Shown here: piece after piece, positions 18,592 to 28,301 of the stretch
Layout of the letters: every line of letters begins with the position of its first letter
Position numbering within the stretch: position 1 is the stretch's first letter
From: Clostridiales bacterium UBA3259
GTDB taxonomy: Bacteria; Bacillota_A; Clostridia; Oscillospirales; Oscillospiraceae
DNA length: 64,000 bases
Direction of reading: 5' to 3'
Assembly (NCBI GenBank): GCA_002362625.1
Contig: DEUP01000001.1
Coordinates: forward strand, 3,936-67,935
Notes under the pieces: model-generated
Told to the model about the DNA's origin: nothing
Databases searched by the model: none
The model's input: only the letters and a program-made list of their open reading frames with translations
Translations under genes and position numbers: made by a program

Positions 18592-19305
18592 ATGGCTCTT
18601 TCTGAAAAACCTGTGCCGCCCAGGCACATTGCCATCATCATGGACGGCAACGGCCGCTGGGCAAAGCAGCGGGGACTGCCCCGCACGGCCGGACATGCCG
18701 CAGGCGCGGAATCCTTCCGGCGTATCGCAAACTATTGCCGTACCATCGGCGTTCGCTATCTGACGGTTTACGCCTTTTCTACAGAGAACTGGAAACGCTC
18801 TGCCGACGAAGTGGCGGGAATCATGAAGCTCCTGCGCCGCTATCTGGAGGAAGCGCTGCGGGATATGGAAAAGAACCGGGTCTGTTTCCGATTCTTTGGG
18901 GACCTGAGCAAGCTCAGTCCGGAACTGCAAAAGCTATGCCGGGATGCGGAGAACCGGTCTAAGGACTATGACGTGCAGGTCAATTTCTGCCTGAACTACG
19001 GAGGACGGGATGAGATCGTTCACGCCGCCCGGCAGTTTGCCGAAGATGTGGCGGCTGGGAAAATGCGGCCGGAGGATCTGACGGAGGCGCTGTTCTCCAC
19101 CTACCTCTATTCCAGGGATGTGCCGGACCCCGAATTGATCATTCGTCCTTCGGGAGAATTGCGCACAAGCAACTTCCTGCCCTGGCAGTCCGCGTACTCA
19201 GAATATGTGTTCATGAATGTACTGTGGCCCGATTTTTCACCGGAGCATCTGGATCAGGCCATTGCAGAATATCACCGGCGAAATCGCCGCTTTGGAGGGA
19301 CATAG
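18592..19305 (+). CDS. uppS: Undecaprenyl diphosphate synthase
   Basis: This cis-prenyltransferase makes the C55 lipid carrier for cell-wall synthesis. It has the catalytic HIAIIMDGNGRWAKQRG motif near residue 15, TVYAFSTENWKR, and the late RPSGELRTSNFLPWQSAYSE motif. The 237-residue protein starts at the ATG at 18592 behind AAAGAGG; an earlier ATG at 18571 adds seven residues without a ribosome site. It supplies the carrier from IPP made by the dxr/ispG/ispE pathway in this same window. Confidence 0.96.
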   Translation: MALSEKPVPPRHIAIIMDGNGRWAKQRGLPRTAGHAAGAESFRRIANYCRTIGVRYLTVYAFSTENWKRSADEVAGIMKLLRRYLEEALRDMEKNRVCFRFFGDLSKLSPELQKLCRDAENRSKDYDVQVNFCLNYGGRDEIVHAARQFAEDVAAGKMRPEDLTEALFSTYLYSRDVPDPELIIRPSGELRTSNFLPWQSAYSEYVFMNVLWPDFSPEHLDQAIAEYHRRNRRFGGT

Positions 19306-19309
19306 AAAC

Positions 19310-20128
19310 ATGAAAACCCGTATTATTTCCGCGGCGGTGCTGGTGCCGGTTTTATTCATCATTCTTTTGGCAGCACCTGAAATCCTGGCGGCTCTGGTTT
19401 TGGGTATCCTGCTGGCCATTGCCGCCTATGAGCTGCTGTACCGCACTGGCCTTGTTAAGCAGGTGCGGCTGGTGGCCTATGCCGCGGTTATGGCATTTGC
19501 CATTTCCATGTGGAGCTACTGGGGCTCTGCCAGAGCCTATTTTCTGCTGATGCTTATTGTTTTCTATGGGCTGATGTTCATGGAAATGATGCTGGATCAC
19601 ATCAAGGTGCATTTTGAAACGGTGGGCATGTGCTTTGTGGCGGGCTTCATCATTCCCTACATGCTCAGCGCCCTGATCCGGATTCTGATGCTGAACAACA
19701 TTGGACGGTATGTGGTTCTGATTCCCTTTGTGGTAGCCTTCACCTCCGACGCGGGGGCTTACTTTGTGGGTTTGAAATTTGGCAAGCACAAGCTTGCCCC
19801 GGTGGTCAGCCCCAACAAAACCATTGAGGGCGTTCTGGGCGGTATGGCATCCGCAACGGTTTGTATGCTGATTTACGCCTTTATTCTGGATCTGCCTCTG
19901 CGGTGCAATGTGAACTATGGCTTCGCCATTCTCTATGGCCTGGTCGGCTCCCTGGTCGGCACCTTCGGCGACCTGTGCTTCTCCGTGATTAAGCGGCAGA
20001 CCGGCATCAAGGATTACGGGAATCTGATTCCCGGCCACGGTGGTGTGCTGGATCGGTTCGACTCGCTGACGCTGGTCGCGCCTCTGATGGAAGTGCTGAT
20101 TTTGCTGATGCCCATTATTATTTCGTAA
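19310..20128 (+). CDS. cdsA: Phosphatidate cytidylyltransferase
   Basis: CdsA makes CDP-diacylglycerol from phosphatidate and CTP in the membrane. About eight hydrophobic segments span the 272-residue protein. The family signature is seen towards the C-terminus: SVIKRQTGIKDYGNLIPGHGGVLDRFDS, with the metal-binding Asp. The middle has DAGAYFVGLKFGKHKLAPVVSPNKT. The ATG at 19310 is four bases after the uppS stop and behind GGAGGG. Confidence 0.96.
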   Translation: MKTRIISAAVLVPVLFIILLAAPEILAALVLGILLAIAAYELLYRTGLVKQVRLVAYAAVMAFAISMWSYWGSARAYFLLMLIVFYGLMFMEMMLDHIKVHFETVGMCFVAGFIIPYMLSALIRILMLNNIGRYVVLIPFVVAFTSDAGAYFVGLKFGKHKLAPVVSPNKTIEGVLGGMASATVCMLIYAFILDLPLRCNVNYGFAILYGLVGSLVGTFGDLCFSVIKRQTGIKDYGNLIPGHGGVLDRFDSLTLVAPLMEVLILLMPIIIS

Positions 20129-20139
20129 AGGAACATCAT

Positions 20140-21312
20140 ATGGTACATTGTGTAAGCATTCTCGGCTCCACCGGCTCCATTGGGAGACAATCCCTGGATG
20201 TGATCAGCCGATTGCCTGATATTCAGGTGGCTGCCCTGACGGCAGGCTCCAGCGTGGAGCGGATGGAGGAGCAGTGCCGCGTCTTTCATCCAAAGCTTGC
20301 GGTTATGGCAACGGAAGAAGGGGCCAAGGACCTGGAATCCAGAATCCGTGACCTGCAAACCAAGGTAACTTGGGGAGAAGAAGGACTGCTGGAAGCCGCT
20401 GCCATGGAGGAGGCCGACTGCGTGATTACCGCAGTGGTGGGCATGGTGGGTTTGAAGCCTACCCTGGCCGCCATCCGGGCAGGGAAGCGAATCGGTCTTG
20501 CCAACAAGGAGACGCTGGTCTGCGCCGGAGAGCTGGTTATGGGAGAGGCGGAAAAATACGGGGCGGAGATCATCCCTGTGGATTCCGAGCATTCCGCCAT
20601 TTTCCAGTGCCTCATGGGAAGCCGCGACAGGCGGGAGATCAAACGTCTGATTTTGACCTGCTCCGGCGGGCCCTTCTTCGGGAAAAAGGCGGAGGAGCTG
20701 AAAACCGTAACCAAGGCCGACGCCCTGAAGCATCCCAACTGGAAGATGGGAGCGAAGATCACTATTGACTGCGCCACATTGATGAATAAGGGACTGGAGG
20801 TTATTGAGGCCATGCGGCTGTACCGGGTGCCCCTCCAGAAGGTGGATGTGGTCATCCATCGGCAGAGCATCGTTCACAGCATGGTGGAATTTACAGATGG
20901 GGCGATCATGGCCCAGCTGGGCACCCCGGATATGCGGCTGCCCATTCAGCTGGCTCTGACCTACCCGAAACGGATTCCCTGCCCGGTGGAGCCTCTGGAC
21001 CTGCTCAGCTGCGGCAGTCTGTCCTTTCAGAAGCCGGATGTGGAGAGCTTTCCCTGTCTGAAGCTGGCTTACCAATGCGCGAAGCGGGGCGGTACGGTCT
21101 GTCCTGCCATGAACGGGGCCAATGAGGAAGCGGTGGCGATGTTCCTTCGGGACGAGATCGGCTTCTATGATATCTATGCCCTGGTATCCCAGGCGGTGGA
21201 GATGGTGCCCTTTGTGGGAAAACCCACCCTGGAGGAGATCCTGGAAAGCGACCGCCTGGCACGGGACGCGGTGCGAAAGCTGTCCCGGGAGAAGTACAGA
21301 AGCTGGGTATAA
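20140..21312 (+). CDS. dxr: 1-deoxy-D-xylulose 5-phosphate reductoisomerase
   Basis: Dxr carries out the second step of the MEP isoprenoid pathway, making 2-C-methylerythritol 4-phosphate with NADPH. The 390-residue protein starts with the nucleotide-binding LGSTGSIGRQSLDV. It contains ANKETLVCAGEL, the substrate/metal motif PVDSEHSAIFQCL, CSGGPF, HPNWKMGAKITIDCATLMNKGLE and the C-terminal PAMNGANEEAV. It sits 11 bases after cdsA. Confidence 0.98.
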   Translation: MVHCVSILGSTGSIGRQSLDVISRLPDIQVAALTAGSSVERMEEQCRVFHPKLAVMATEEGAKDLESRIRDLQTKVTWGEEGLLEAAAMEEADCVITAVVGMVGLKPTLAAIRAGKRIGLANKETLVCAGELVMGEAEKYGAEIIPVDSEHSAIFQCLMGSRDRREIKRLILTCSGGPFFGKKAEELKTVTKADALKHPNWKMGAKITIDCATLMNKGLEVIEAMRLYRVPLQKVDVVIHRQSIVHSMVEFTDGAIMAQLGTPDMRLPIQLALTYPKRIPCPVEPLDLLSCGSLSFQKPDVESFPCLKLAYQCAKRGGTVCPAMNGANEEAVAMFLRDEIGFYDIYALVSQAVEMVPFVGKPTLEEILESDRLARDAVRKLSREKYRSWV

Positions 21313-21354
21313 TAAAATGAGGGCTTCTCAACTTTAAGCGAGGCGATTGATTTT

Positions 21355-22416
21355 ATGAGCATTTTGTTTGCGATTCTGCTGTTTAGTTTCCTGATTTTCA
21401 TTCACGAGCTGGGCCACTTTGTGGCAGCCAAGCTGTCCGGCGTTCAGGTCAACGAGTTTGCCCTGTTCATGGGCCCGGCGCTGCTGCAAAAGCAGAAGGG
21501 GGAGACGCTGTACTCCCTTCGTCTGATCCCCATTGGCGGCTACTGCGCCATGGAAGGGGAGGACGGCGGCAGCGATAATCCACGATCCTTTGACAAGGCC
21601 GCCTGGTGGAAGCGCCTGATCATTCTGGTGGCCGGCGCCGCCATGAATTTCCTGGTGGGCGTGCTGCTGATGGTGATTGTATCCATGCCGGTGCAGCGGA
21701 CGGTGATTCCCGTCATTTCCTCCTTTGAGGAATACGCCACCCTGAATGGCCAGGATGGTCTTCGGGAGGGAGACCGGGTGCTGAAGGTGGACGGGGAGAG
21801 GCTGTACACCCAGTCGGATTTCTCCCTGATTCTGAACCTGAATCCCGGGGATACCCATGATCTGGTGGTGGAACGGGATGGCCGGAAGGTGGTTCTGAAC
21901 GACCTGAAAATGGAAAAGCATCCGGTTACCGATGAAAATGGGAACACCAACATGCTCTATGGCATGAATTTTACCATCGCGGAGCTGAGCCTGGGGGAGA
22001 GGCTTCACTACGGCTGGATGCGCTCCCTGGATTCCGTGCGTCTGGTGCGGCTGAGTCTGCAAATGCTCCTCACCGGTCAGGCGGGATTTTCCGATATGTC
22101 CGGACCTGTGGGCATCGTTCAGCAGATGTCTGTTGTGGCGGACGCGTCGCCCTCACGGTTCGCGGCGCTGATGAACCTTCTGTATTTTGGCGGCTTCATT
22201 GCCATCAACCTGGCGGTGATGAACCTGCTGCCCATTCCGGCGCTGGACGGCGGACGGGTATTCTGCCTGCTGGTGACGGCGGCGGTGGAAGGGATCACCC
22301 ATAAAAAGATCAATCCCAAATATGAGGGATATATCCACGGTACCGGTATGATTTTGCTGCTGGGCCTGATGGCCATGGTGATGTTTAAAGATATTTTCGT
22401 GCTGTTCAAGGGGTGA
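21355..22416 (+). CDS. rseP: Site-2 protease RseP family (RIP metalloprotease)
   Basis: This intramembrane zinc protease has HELGHF near the N-terminus, a central PDZ domain (about 115-190, QDGLREGDRVLKVDGE) and the second metal motif near the C-terminus (NLLPIPALDGGRVF). Hydrophobic segments lie at 1-20, about 90-115, about 270-300 and the end. Substrates in Clostridia are not known; relatives cleave anti-sigma factors and signal-peptide remnants. The 353-residue length is normal. It sits between dxr and ispG, as in many bacteria. Confidence 0.95.
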   Translation: MSILFAILLFSFLIFIHELGHFVAAKLSGVQVNEFALFMGPALLQKQKGETLYSLRLIPIGGYCAMEGEDGGSDNPRSFDKAAWWKRLIILVAGAAMNFLVGVLLMVIVSMPVQRTVIPVISSFEEYATLNGQDGLREGDRVLKVDGERLYTQSDFSLILNLNPGDTHDLVVERDGRKVVLNDLKMEKHPVTDENGNTNMLYGMNFTIAELSLGERLHYGWMRSLDSVRLVRLSLQMLLTGQAGFSDMSGPVGIVQQMSVVADASPSRFAALMNLLYFGGFIAINLAVMNLLPIPALDGGRVFCLLVTAAVEGITHKKINPKYEGYIHGTGMILLLGLMAMVMFKDIFVLFKG

Positions 22417-22421
22417 AGAGA

Positions 22422-23459
22422 ATGACAAGACAGATCCTGGTAGGCGGCGTGCCCATTGGCGGCGGCGCCCCTGTTGTGATTCAGTCCATGCTCAATACAA
22501 AAACCACGGATGTGGAGGGAAGTCTCAGCCAGATCCGGGCCATGGCTGCTGCCGGGTGTCAGATTGCCCGGCTGGCGGTGCCCAACATGGAGGCGGTTCC
22601 CGGCTTCCGGGAGATCTGCCAGGAAAGCCCTCTGCCTCTGGTGGCGGATATCCATTTTGATTACCGCCTTGCCATTGCCGCGGCGGAGGCGGGCGCGGCC
22701 AAGATCCGGATCAATCCCGGCAACATCGGCGGGGAGGATCGGGTGAAGGCTGTGGTGGATGTGTGTAAGGAGAAGCACATTCCTATCCGCATTGGCGTCA
22801 ACGGCGGCAGCCTGGATAAAAAGCTCCTTGAAAAGTATGGGCATCCCACGGCGGAGGCGCTGGTGGAAAGCGCCTTCCAGCATTTGGAGCTGCTGGAAAA
22901 GCAGGGGTTTTATGATACCTGCGTGTCTATGAAGTCCTCCACCGTGCCAACCATGGTGGCGGCGGCCCGGCTGTTTCGCAGCAAGTGCGACTATCCCATT
23001 CACATCGGCGTCACGGAAACGGGGCCGGTGCGCCAGGGACTGATCAAGTCCGCCATGGGAATCGGCGCCCTGCTCTTAGACGGCATTGGAGATACCCTCC
23101 GGGTGAGCCTGACGGACGATCCCGTTCAGGAGGTGTACGCCGCAAAGGATATTCTCAAGGCGGCGGGCCTTCGGAGGGAAGGCGTGAACATCGTGTCCTG
23201 TCCCACCTGCGGCAGAACCCGGATCGACCTGATCGGTCTTACAAATCAGGTGGACGAGGCATTAAGGGACTGCAAAAAGCCCATTACCGTGGCCGTTATG
23301 GGCTGCGTTGTCAATGGCCCGGGCGAGGCCCGGGAGGCGGATATCGGCATCGCCGGAGGCGATGGCTGGGGTATGCTGTTCGAAAAGGGAGAACAGGCGG
23401 AAAAGCTGCCCTACGACCAGCTGCTGCCCGCCCTGCTGAAGCGGATTGAGGCAATGTGA
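22422..23459 (+). CDS. ispG: (E)-4-hydroxy-3-methylbut-2-enyl diphosphate synthase
   Basis: IspG is the iron-sulfur enzyme of the MEP pathway that makes HMBPP. The 345-residue protein begins TRQILVGGVPIGGGAPVVIQSMLNT. It carries the [4Fe-4S] cysteines late in the protein (SCPTCGRT and VMGCVVNGPGEA). The ATG at 22422 has AAGGGGTGA upstream; a GTG at 22413 overlapping the rseP stop is less likely. It is tightly coupled to rseP and followed by polC. Confidence 0.96.
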   Translation: MTRQILVGGVPIGGGAPVVIQSMLNTKTTDVEGSLSQIRAMAAAGCQIARLAVPNMEAVPGFREICQESPLPLVADIHFDYRLAIAAAEAGAAKIRINPGNIGGEDRVKAVVDVCKEKHIPIRIGVNGGSLDKKLLEKYGHPTAEALVESAFQHLELLEKQGFYDTCVSMKSSTVPTMVAAARLFRSKCDYPIHIGVTETGPVRQGLIKSAMGIGALLLDGIGDTLRVSLTDDPVQEVYAAKDILKAAGLRREGVNIVSCPTCGRTRIDLIGLTNQVDEALRDCKKPITVAVMGCVVNGPGEAREADIGIAGGDGWGMLFEKGEQAEKLPYDQLLPALLKRIEAM

Positions 23460-23498
23460 TATTGCATCCATCCGGATTCTTTTCCCAATGAGGTAACC

Positions 23499-26400
23499 AT
23501 GAGCGAAGAAGTTTATTTTCTGAATATGTTTCCGGACTATGAGCCGCCTGAGGAGCTGAAAGATGCCCTTTCTCAGGCGGCTATCGCTGCCGCGGACATC
23601 GATCCCGCGTCCCGGGGTGTTTCCGTGGCGGTACACAGCGAAGCCTATGTTCCCCAGCGGTGGCTTACCCGGGCGGAGAAGGACATTGCCTCCCTGTATG
23701 GCCTTGCCCATATGAGCATTACGGCCACCCATCCCGCGTCAGAGCTTCATAAAATGGAACCGGAGGAACTGATGCAGATGTTTGTCAGCCGGAACTCCAT
23801 GGCCCGCGGTTCTCTCGCCGGCGCCAAATGGGATTGGCGGGACACAAATTTGAATATCAAGCTGGTGGCAAATGGAAAGGATGCCTTGATGGAGTTGGTT
23901 CCCTGCATTCAGGAAGCCCTGCGTCAGCGGTTTGCCACGGCTGTCACCATTACCATCGAGGCAGGGGAGGCCCTGGAAGGAAAGGCGTTGTTTGACGCCA
24001 TGGCCTCCCTGCGGGAAAAAAGCCTGGAAGCGATACCGGTTTCCACCCATCGCCCGGAAAAGCAGCAAACGAAGACGGCGCCCACTGCCGACGATATGCT
24101 CTACGGAAAGCCCTTCCGTGGTACCGCGGTGCCTATGAAGGATTTGTCCCTGGACATGGGCAGCGTGATTGTGGAGGGCCGGGTCTTCAATGTGGATCAT
24201 AAGGAGCTGAAGAAGCGGAACGCCTGGGTCATCAAGTTCGACATGACGGATAACACCGGCTCCATCCGGATCAGCCGGTTTATGGACGCGGCCGAGGCCA
24301 AGCCCTTCCTGGACAATGTAAAGCCCGGGGCTGTCCTGCGGATTCAGGGCAGGCTGACGGAGGACCGGTTTGAAAATGATACGGTGCTCAAGCCCTTTGC
24401 CATGACCACCGGCTCCATGCCCAAGCGTCAGGATACGGCGCCGGGAGAAAAGCGGGTGGAGCTGCACCTACATACCCTGATGTCCAACATGGACGCCCTG
24501 ACCAACACCGCCGACGCCATCAACCAGGCGGCGGCCTGGGGCCACAGGGCCATTGCCATTACAGACCACGGCTGCTGTCAGTCCTTCACGGACGCTCTGC
24601 ACTGCGTGGAGGGGAAGAAGCCCCCCAAGGTGGCCGGTACCGACGAGATTATCAAGATTTTGTACGGCTGTGAAGGATATTATGTTAATGACGTGGACGA
24701 CCGGATCGTGGTTCACGGGGAGCAGGACATGGATTTCCACCAGGAATTCGTGGCCTTTGACCTGGAAACCACGGGCCTGTCCTCCCGGAAGGATCGGATC
24801 ATTGAGATCGGCGCGGTGATTTTGAAGGACGGAGAGGAGATTGACCGGTTCCAGACCTTTGTGGATCCGGAGCGGCCTCTGGAACGGAAGATCGTGGAGC
24901 TGACCGGCATTACCGATGATATGCTTCAGGGTGCACCCAAGATCGAGGAGGTGCTGCCAAAATTCCTGGACTTCATCGGCGGAAGAGTGCTGGTTGCTCA
25001 CAATTCGGATTTTGACACCGGGTTTATCCGGGCGGAATGTGAGCGGCTGGGGTATGAATATAACTATACGGCAGCGGATACCCTGATCCTTTCTCAGAAT
25101 CTGCTGACCCATCTCAATAAGTTCAAGCTGAATCTGGTGTCCGACGCCCTGAACCTCCCGGACTTTAACCACCATCGGGCGGGAGACGACGCTTTTGCCT
25201 GTGGCCTGATCATGACGAAGCTCATGGAAAAGCTGGAGCAGGAGCATGATATCCATACCCTTCAGGCCATCAACCCGGCCATGATGGGTTTGCGTGCCAA
25301 GGGCCACATCACCGACCGGCAGGCGCGGCATATCATCCTCTTTGCCAAGAACCAGGTTGGTCTGCGGAACCTCTACCATCTGATTTCTGACGCGAACCTG
25401 AAATACTTCCGCCGTGTGCCCAGAATCCCCAAATCCGAGCTGATGGAGATGCGGGAGGGATTGATCATCGGCTCTGCCTGTGAGGCGGGCGAGCTGTTCC
25501 AGGCGGTGCTGGAGCGGAAGAGCGAGGACGAGCTGAAACGGATTGCCTCCTTCTATGATTTCCTGGAAATCCAGCCTTTGGACAACAATAAGTTTATGCT
25601 GGCAAAGGGCATCGCTGCCGACGAGGAGGAGCTGCGAAACTTCAACCGTACCATCGTCCGCCTGGGTGAGGAGCTTGGGAAGATGGTGGTGGCTACGGGA
25701 GACGTCCATTTCCTGAATCCGGAGGACGAGATTTTCCGGCATATCCTGCTTGCTACCAAGGGCTTTGACGACGCGGACAGACCCAATCCCCTGTACTTCC
25801 GCACCACCGACGAGATGCTGCAGGAATTTTCCTACTTGGGAGAGGAAAAGGCCTACGAAATCGTGGTCACCAATCCCAACCGGATTGCGGATATGTGCGA
25901 GACCATGCGGCCGGTACCTCACAATCTGTTTGCGCCCAAAATCGAAAACTCCGTGGAAGACCTGAAAAACCTGGTCTATACCAAGTTCCACCGGCTGTAC
26001 GGCGACAATCCGCCGGAGGTGTTTGTGAAGCGTGTGGAAACGGAGCTGTACGATATTATCAACTGTCATTATGACGTGATCTACATGTCCGCCCAGAAGC
26101 TGGTGCAGAACTCCCTGGAGCATGGGTATCTGGTAGGATCCCGTGGCTCTGTAGGCTCCTCCATTGTGGCCTTTATGTCCGGCATTACCGAGGTGAACTC
26201 CTTCCAGCCCCATTACCGCTGTCCAAACCCCCAGTGCAAGTACACGGAGCTGAATGTGCCGGAGGGCTACAACTGCGGTGCGGATCTTCCTGACGCGGTA
26301 TGTCCCAAATGCGGCACCAAAATGGAGAAGGACGGCTTCAACATCCCCTTCGAAACCTTCCTGGGTTTCGGCGGAGATAAGGTGCCGGATATCGACCTGA

Positions 26401-27812
26401 ACTTCTCCGGCGAATACCAGAGTAAGGCCCACGCCTACTGTATTGAAATGTTCGGAAAATCCCACGTTTTCCGGGCGGGCACCATTGGTACCGTGGCGGA
26501 AAAGACGGCCTTCGGCTATGTGAAGAAGTACCTCTCCGAACGGGGCAAAACCGCCTCCCGGGCGGAGGAAGGGAGACTGGCTTCCGGCTGCGTGGGCGTC
26601 CGCCGTACCACCGGCCAGCACCCCGGCGGCCTGGTGGTCATTCCCCAGGAAAATGAGATCTGGGACTTCTGCCCGGTGCAGCATCCCGCCGACGATCCCA
26701 ACGCTGACCAGATCACCACCCACTTTGAATACCACTCCATGGAGGAAAATCTTCTGAAGCTTGACATGCTGGGTCACGATGACCCCACCATGATCCGGAT
26801 GATGGAGGACATGACCGGAGTGGACGCCAAGACCATTCCTCTGGACGACAAGGATACCATGTCCATCTTCATTTCCTCCAAGGTTTTGGGCTATGAGGAC
26901 GATCCGGTGCTTGGCCCCACGGGGGCTGTGGCCATTCCGGAATTCAATACCCGGTTTACAAGAGGCATGCTCATGGACACCTTGCCCACCCGGTTCGACA
27001 CCCTGGTGCGGCTGTCCGGCTTCTCCCATGGCACGGACGTGTGGCTGGGCAACGCCAAGGATCTGATTACCTCCAAAACGGCTACCGTTGACTCCACAAT
27101 CGGCTGCCGTGACGACATTATGCTCTATCTGATCTCCTGCGGCATGCCGGAAAAGCGTTCCTTTAAGATCATGGAGGCGGTGCGAAAGGGCAGAGGCCTG
27201 CCCGACGGGGCCGAGGAGGAGATGAAGGCCGCCGGTGTGCCGGAATGGTACATTGGCTCCTGCAAGAAGATCAAGTACCTGTTCCCCAAGGCCCACGCCG
27301 TGGCCTATGTTATGATGGCCTTCCGGATCGCCTGGTTTAAGGTGCATCATCCTCTGGCCTTCTACGCGGCCTACTTCTACCGGCGGAGCCAGAAGGGCGG
27401 CTTTGACGCTGTGCTCATGACCCGCGGCAAGGAAGCGGTGCTTGCCAACATCGATGCCATCGAAAAGAACGAGGACGCCACCGCCAAGGACGAGGATCTG
27501 CTGACCACCCTGGAAGTGGCCTATGAATACTACCTTCGGGGCTTCGAGTTTATGCCCATCGACTTGTACCAAAGCGAGGCCATTCGGTTTAAGATCGTGG
27601 ACGGAAAGCTGCTGCCGCCCTTTGTGGCCATTTCCGGTTTGGGCGAAAACGCCGCCTGGGATCTGGTGGAGGGACGGAAGGGGAAGACCTTCCTGTCCAT
27701 TGAGGAGGTGTCGGCTGCCTGTCCCAAGGTTTCCAAAACCCATATTCAGATGCTGAAGGACGCCGGGGCTTTTGGCAGCCTGCCGGACAACAGCCAGGTC
27801 AGCTTTTTTTAA
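23499..27812 (+). CDS. polC: DNA polymerase III PolC (Gram-positive type)
   Basis: PolC is the main replicative polymerase of low-GC Gram-positives. Its 1437 residues show an N-terminal domain, an OB-fold (about 205-305), PHP halves (LHLHTLMSNMDAL at about 325), an inserted DEDD exonuclease (FDLETTGLSSRKDRIIEIG at about 415), a zinc-binding Cys cluster (CPNPQC..CG..CPKCG, about 908-945) and the polymerase palm (VPDIDLNFSGEYQ, about 960). The C-terminus ends NSQVSFF, a short hydrophobic tail like a clamp-binding motif. The ATG follows GAGG. It ends the pyrH block. Confidence 0.99.
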   Translation: MSEEVYFLNMFPDYEPPEELKDALSQAAIAAADIDPASRGVSVAVHSEAYVPQRWLTRAEKDIASLYGLAHMSITATHPASELHKMEPEELMQMFVSRNSMARGSLAGAKWDWRDTNLNIKLVANGKDALMELVPCIQEALRQRFATAVTITIEAGEALEGKALFDAMASLREKSLEAIPVSTHRPEKQQTKTAPTADDMLYGKPFRGTAVPMKDLSLDMGSVIVEGRVFNVDHKELKKRNAWVIKFDMTDNTGSIRISRFMDAAEAKPFLDNVKPGAVLRIQGRLTEDRFENDTVLKPFAMTTGSMPKRQDTAPGEKRVELHLHTLMSNMDALTNTADAINQAAAWGHRAIAITDHGCCQSFTDALHCVEGKKPPKVAGTDEIIKILYGCEGYYVNDVDDRIVVHGEQDMDFHQEFVAFDLETTGLSSRKDRIIEIGAVILKDGEEIDRFQTFVDPERPLERKIVELTGITDDMLQGAPKIEEVLPKFLDFIGGRVLVAHNSDFDTGFIRAECERLGYEYNYTAADTLILSQNLLTHLNKFKLNLVSDALNLPDFNHHRAGDDAFACGLIMTKLMEKLEQEHDIHTLQAINPAMMGLRAKGHITDRQARHIILFAKNQVGLRNLYHLISDANLKYFRRVPRIPKSELMEMREGLIIGSACEAGELFQAVLERKSEDELKRIASFYDFLEIQPLDNNKFMLAKGIAADEEELRNFNRTIVRLGEELGKMVVATGDVHFLNPEDEIFRHILLATKGFDDADRPNPLYFRTTDEMLQEFSYLGEEKAYEIVVTNPNRIADMCETMRPVPHNLFAPKIENSVEDLKNLVYTKFHRLYGDNPPEVFVKRVETELYDIINCHYDVIYMSAQKLVQNSLEHGYLVGSRGSVGSSIVAFMSGITEVNSFQPHYRCPNPQCKYTELNVPEGYNCGADLPDAVCPKCGTKMEKDGFNIPFETFLGFGGDKVPDIDLNFSGEYQSKAHAYCIEMFGKSHVFRAGTIGTVAEKTAFGYVKKYLSERGKTASRAEEGRLASGCVGVRRTTGQHPGGLVVIPQENEIWDFCPVQHPADDPNADQITTHFEYHSMEENLLKLDMLGHDDPTMIRMMEDMTGVDAKTIPLDDKDTMSIFISSKVLGYEDDPVLGPTGAVAIPEFNTRFTRGMLMDTLPTRFDTLVRLSGFSHGTDVWLGNAKDLITSKTATVDSTIGCRDDIMLYLISCGMPEKRSFKIMEAVRKGRGLPDGAEEEMKAAGVPEWYIGSCKKIKYLFPKAHAVAYVMMAFRIAWFKVHHPLAFYAAYFYRRSQKGGFDAVLMTRGKEAVLANIDAIEKNEDATAKDEDLLTTLEVAYEYYLRGFEFMPIDLYQSEAIRFKIVDGKLLPPFVAISGLGENAAWDLVEGRKGKTFLSIEEVSAACPKVSKTHIQMLKDAGAFGSLPDNSQVSFF

Positions 27813-27834
27813 GAAAACATACCAAAGCCATAAG

Positions 27835-27862
27835 CGCCCCGGATGCTTCAGCATCCGGGGCG
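27835..27862 (+). terminator. Hairpin after polC
   Basis: A 12-bp perfect stem CGCCCCGGATGC / GCATCCGGGGCG with a TTCA tetraloop lies between the convergent polC and aroQ. It has no long T-tract but is very stable. A T7 tract at 27804-27810 precedes it. Confidence 0.65.
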
Positions 27863-27869
27863 TACCCAT

Positions 27870-28301
27870 TTAACCGTAGTTTTCTTTTAAATACAGGATC
27901 GCTTCCCGATAGCCTTCCAGGCCATGGCCCTTGATGGTCTTCACACAGGCAAGCCCGGCGTAGGATATCTGCCGGAAGGGCTCCCGGGCGTCCACATCGG
28001 AAATGTGTACCTCCACCGCCGGAATCCTGACCGCTTTCAGCGCGTCCAGAATTGCCACAGAGGTGTGGGTGTAGGCGGCGGGGTTAATGACAATGCCGTC
28101 CATTTTCCCATAGGCCCACTGGATTTTGTCCACCAAACAGCCTTCGTGGTTGGATTGATACTGTTCTACTTCCACATTTTCTTCCTTCGCCGTGTTTTCC
28201 AAAAGAGCGAGAAGATCGGCAAAGGTGTTCGTACCGTAGATGCCCGGCTCCCGGATGCCCAGCATATTCAGGTTGGGGCCGTTGAGTACCAGTATTTTCA
28301 T
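27870..28301 (-). CDS. aroQ: 3-dehydroquinate dehydratase, type II
   Basis: This dodecameric enzyme dehydrates 3-dehydroquinate in the shikimate pathway. Its 143 residues show LNGPNLNMLGIREPGIYG (catalytic Tyr), EQYQSNHEGCLVDKI, NPAAYTHTSVAI and EVHISDVDAREPFR. It is the last gene of the aromatic operon and its start overlaps the end of the aroE-aroK fusion by four bases. Confidence 0.97.
   Translation of the reverse strand: MKILVLNGPNLNMLGIREPGIYGTNTFADLLALLENTAKEENVEVEQYQSNHEGCLVDKIQWAYGKMDGIVINPAAYTHTSVAILDALKAVRIPAVEVHISDVDAREPFRQISYAGLACVKTIKGHGLEGYREAILYLKENYG

Noticed and set aside
24468..27869. Very long open frame antisense to polC
   Set aside because: It follows from GC-rich codon bias of polC. 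The protein is His/Gly/Val-rich and shows no domain, while polC on the plus strand has every expected motif. The same applies to long antisense frames over uvrB (9264-11264) and over the kinase gene (43932-46061).
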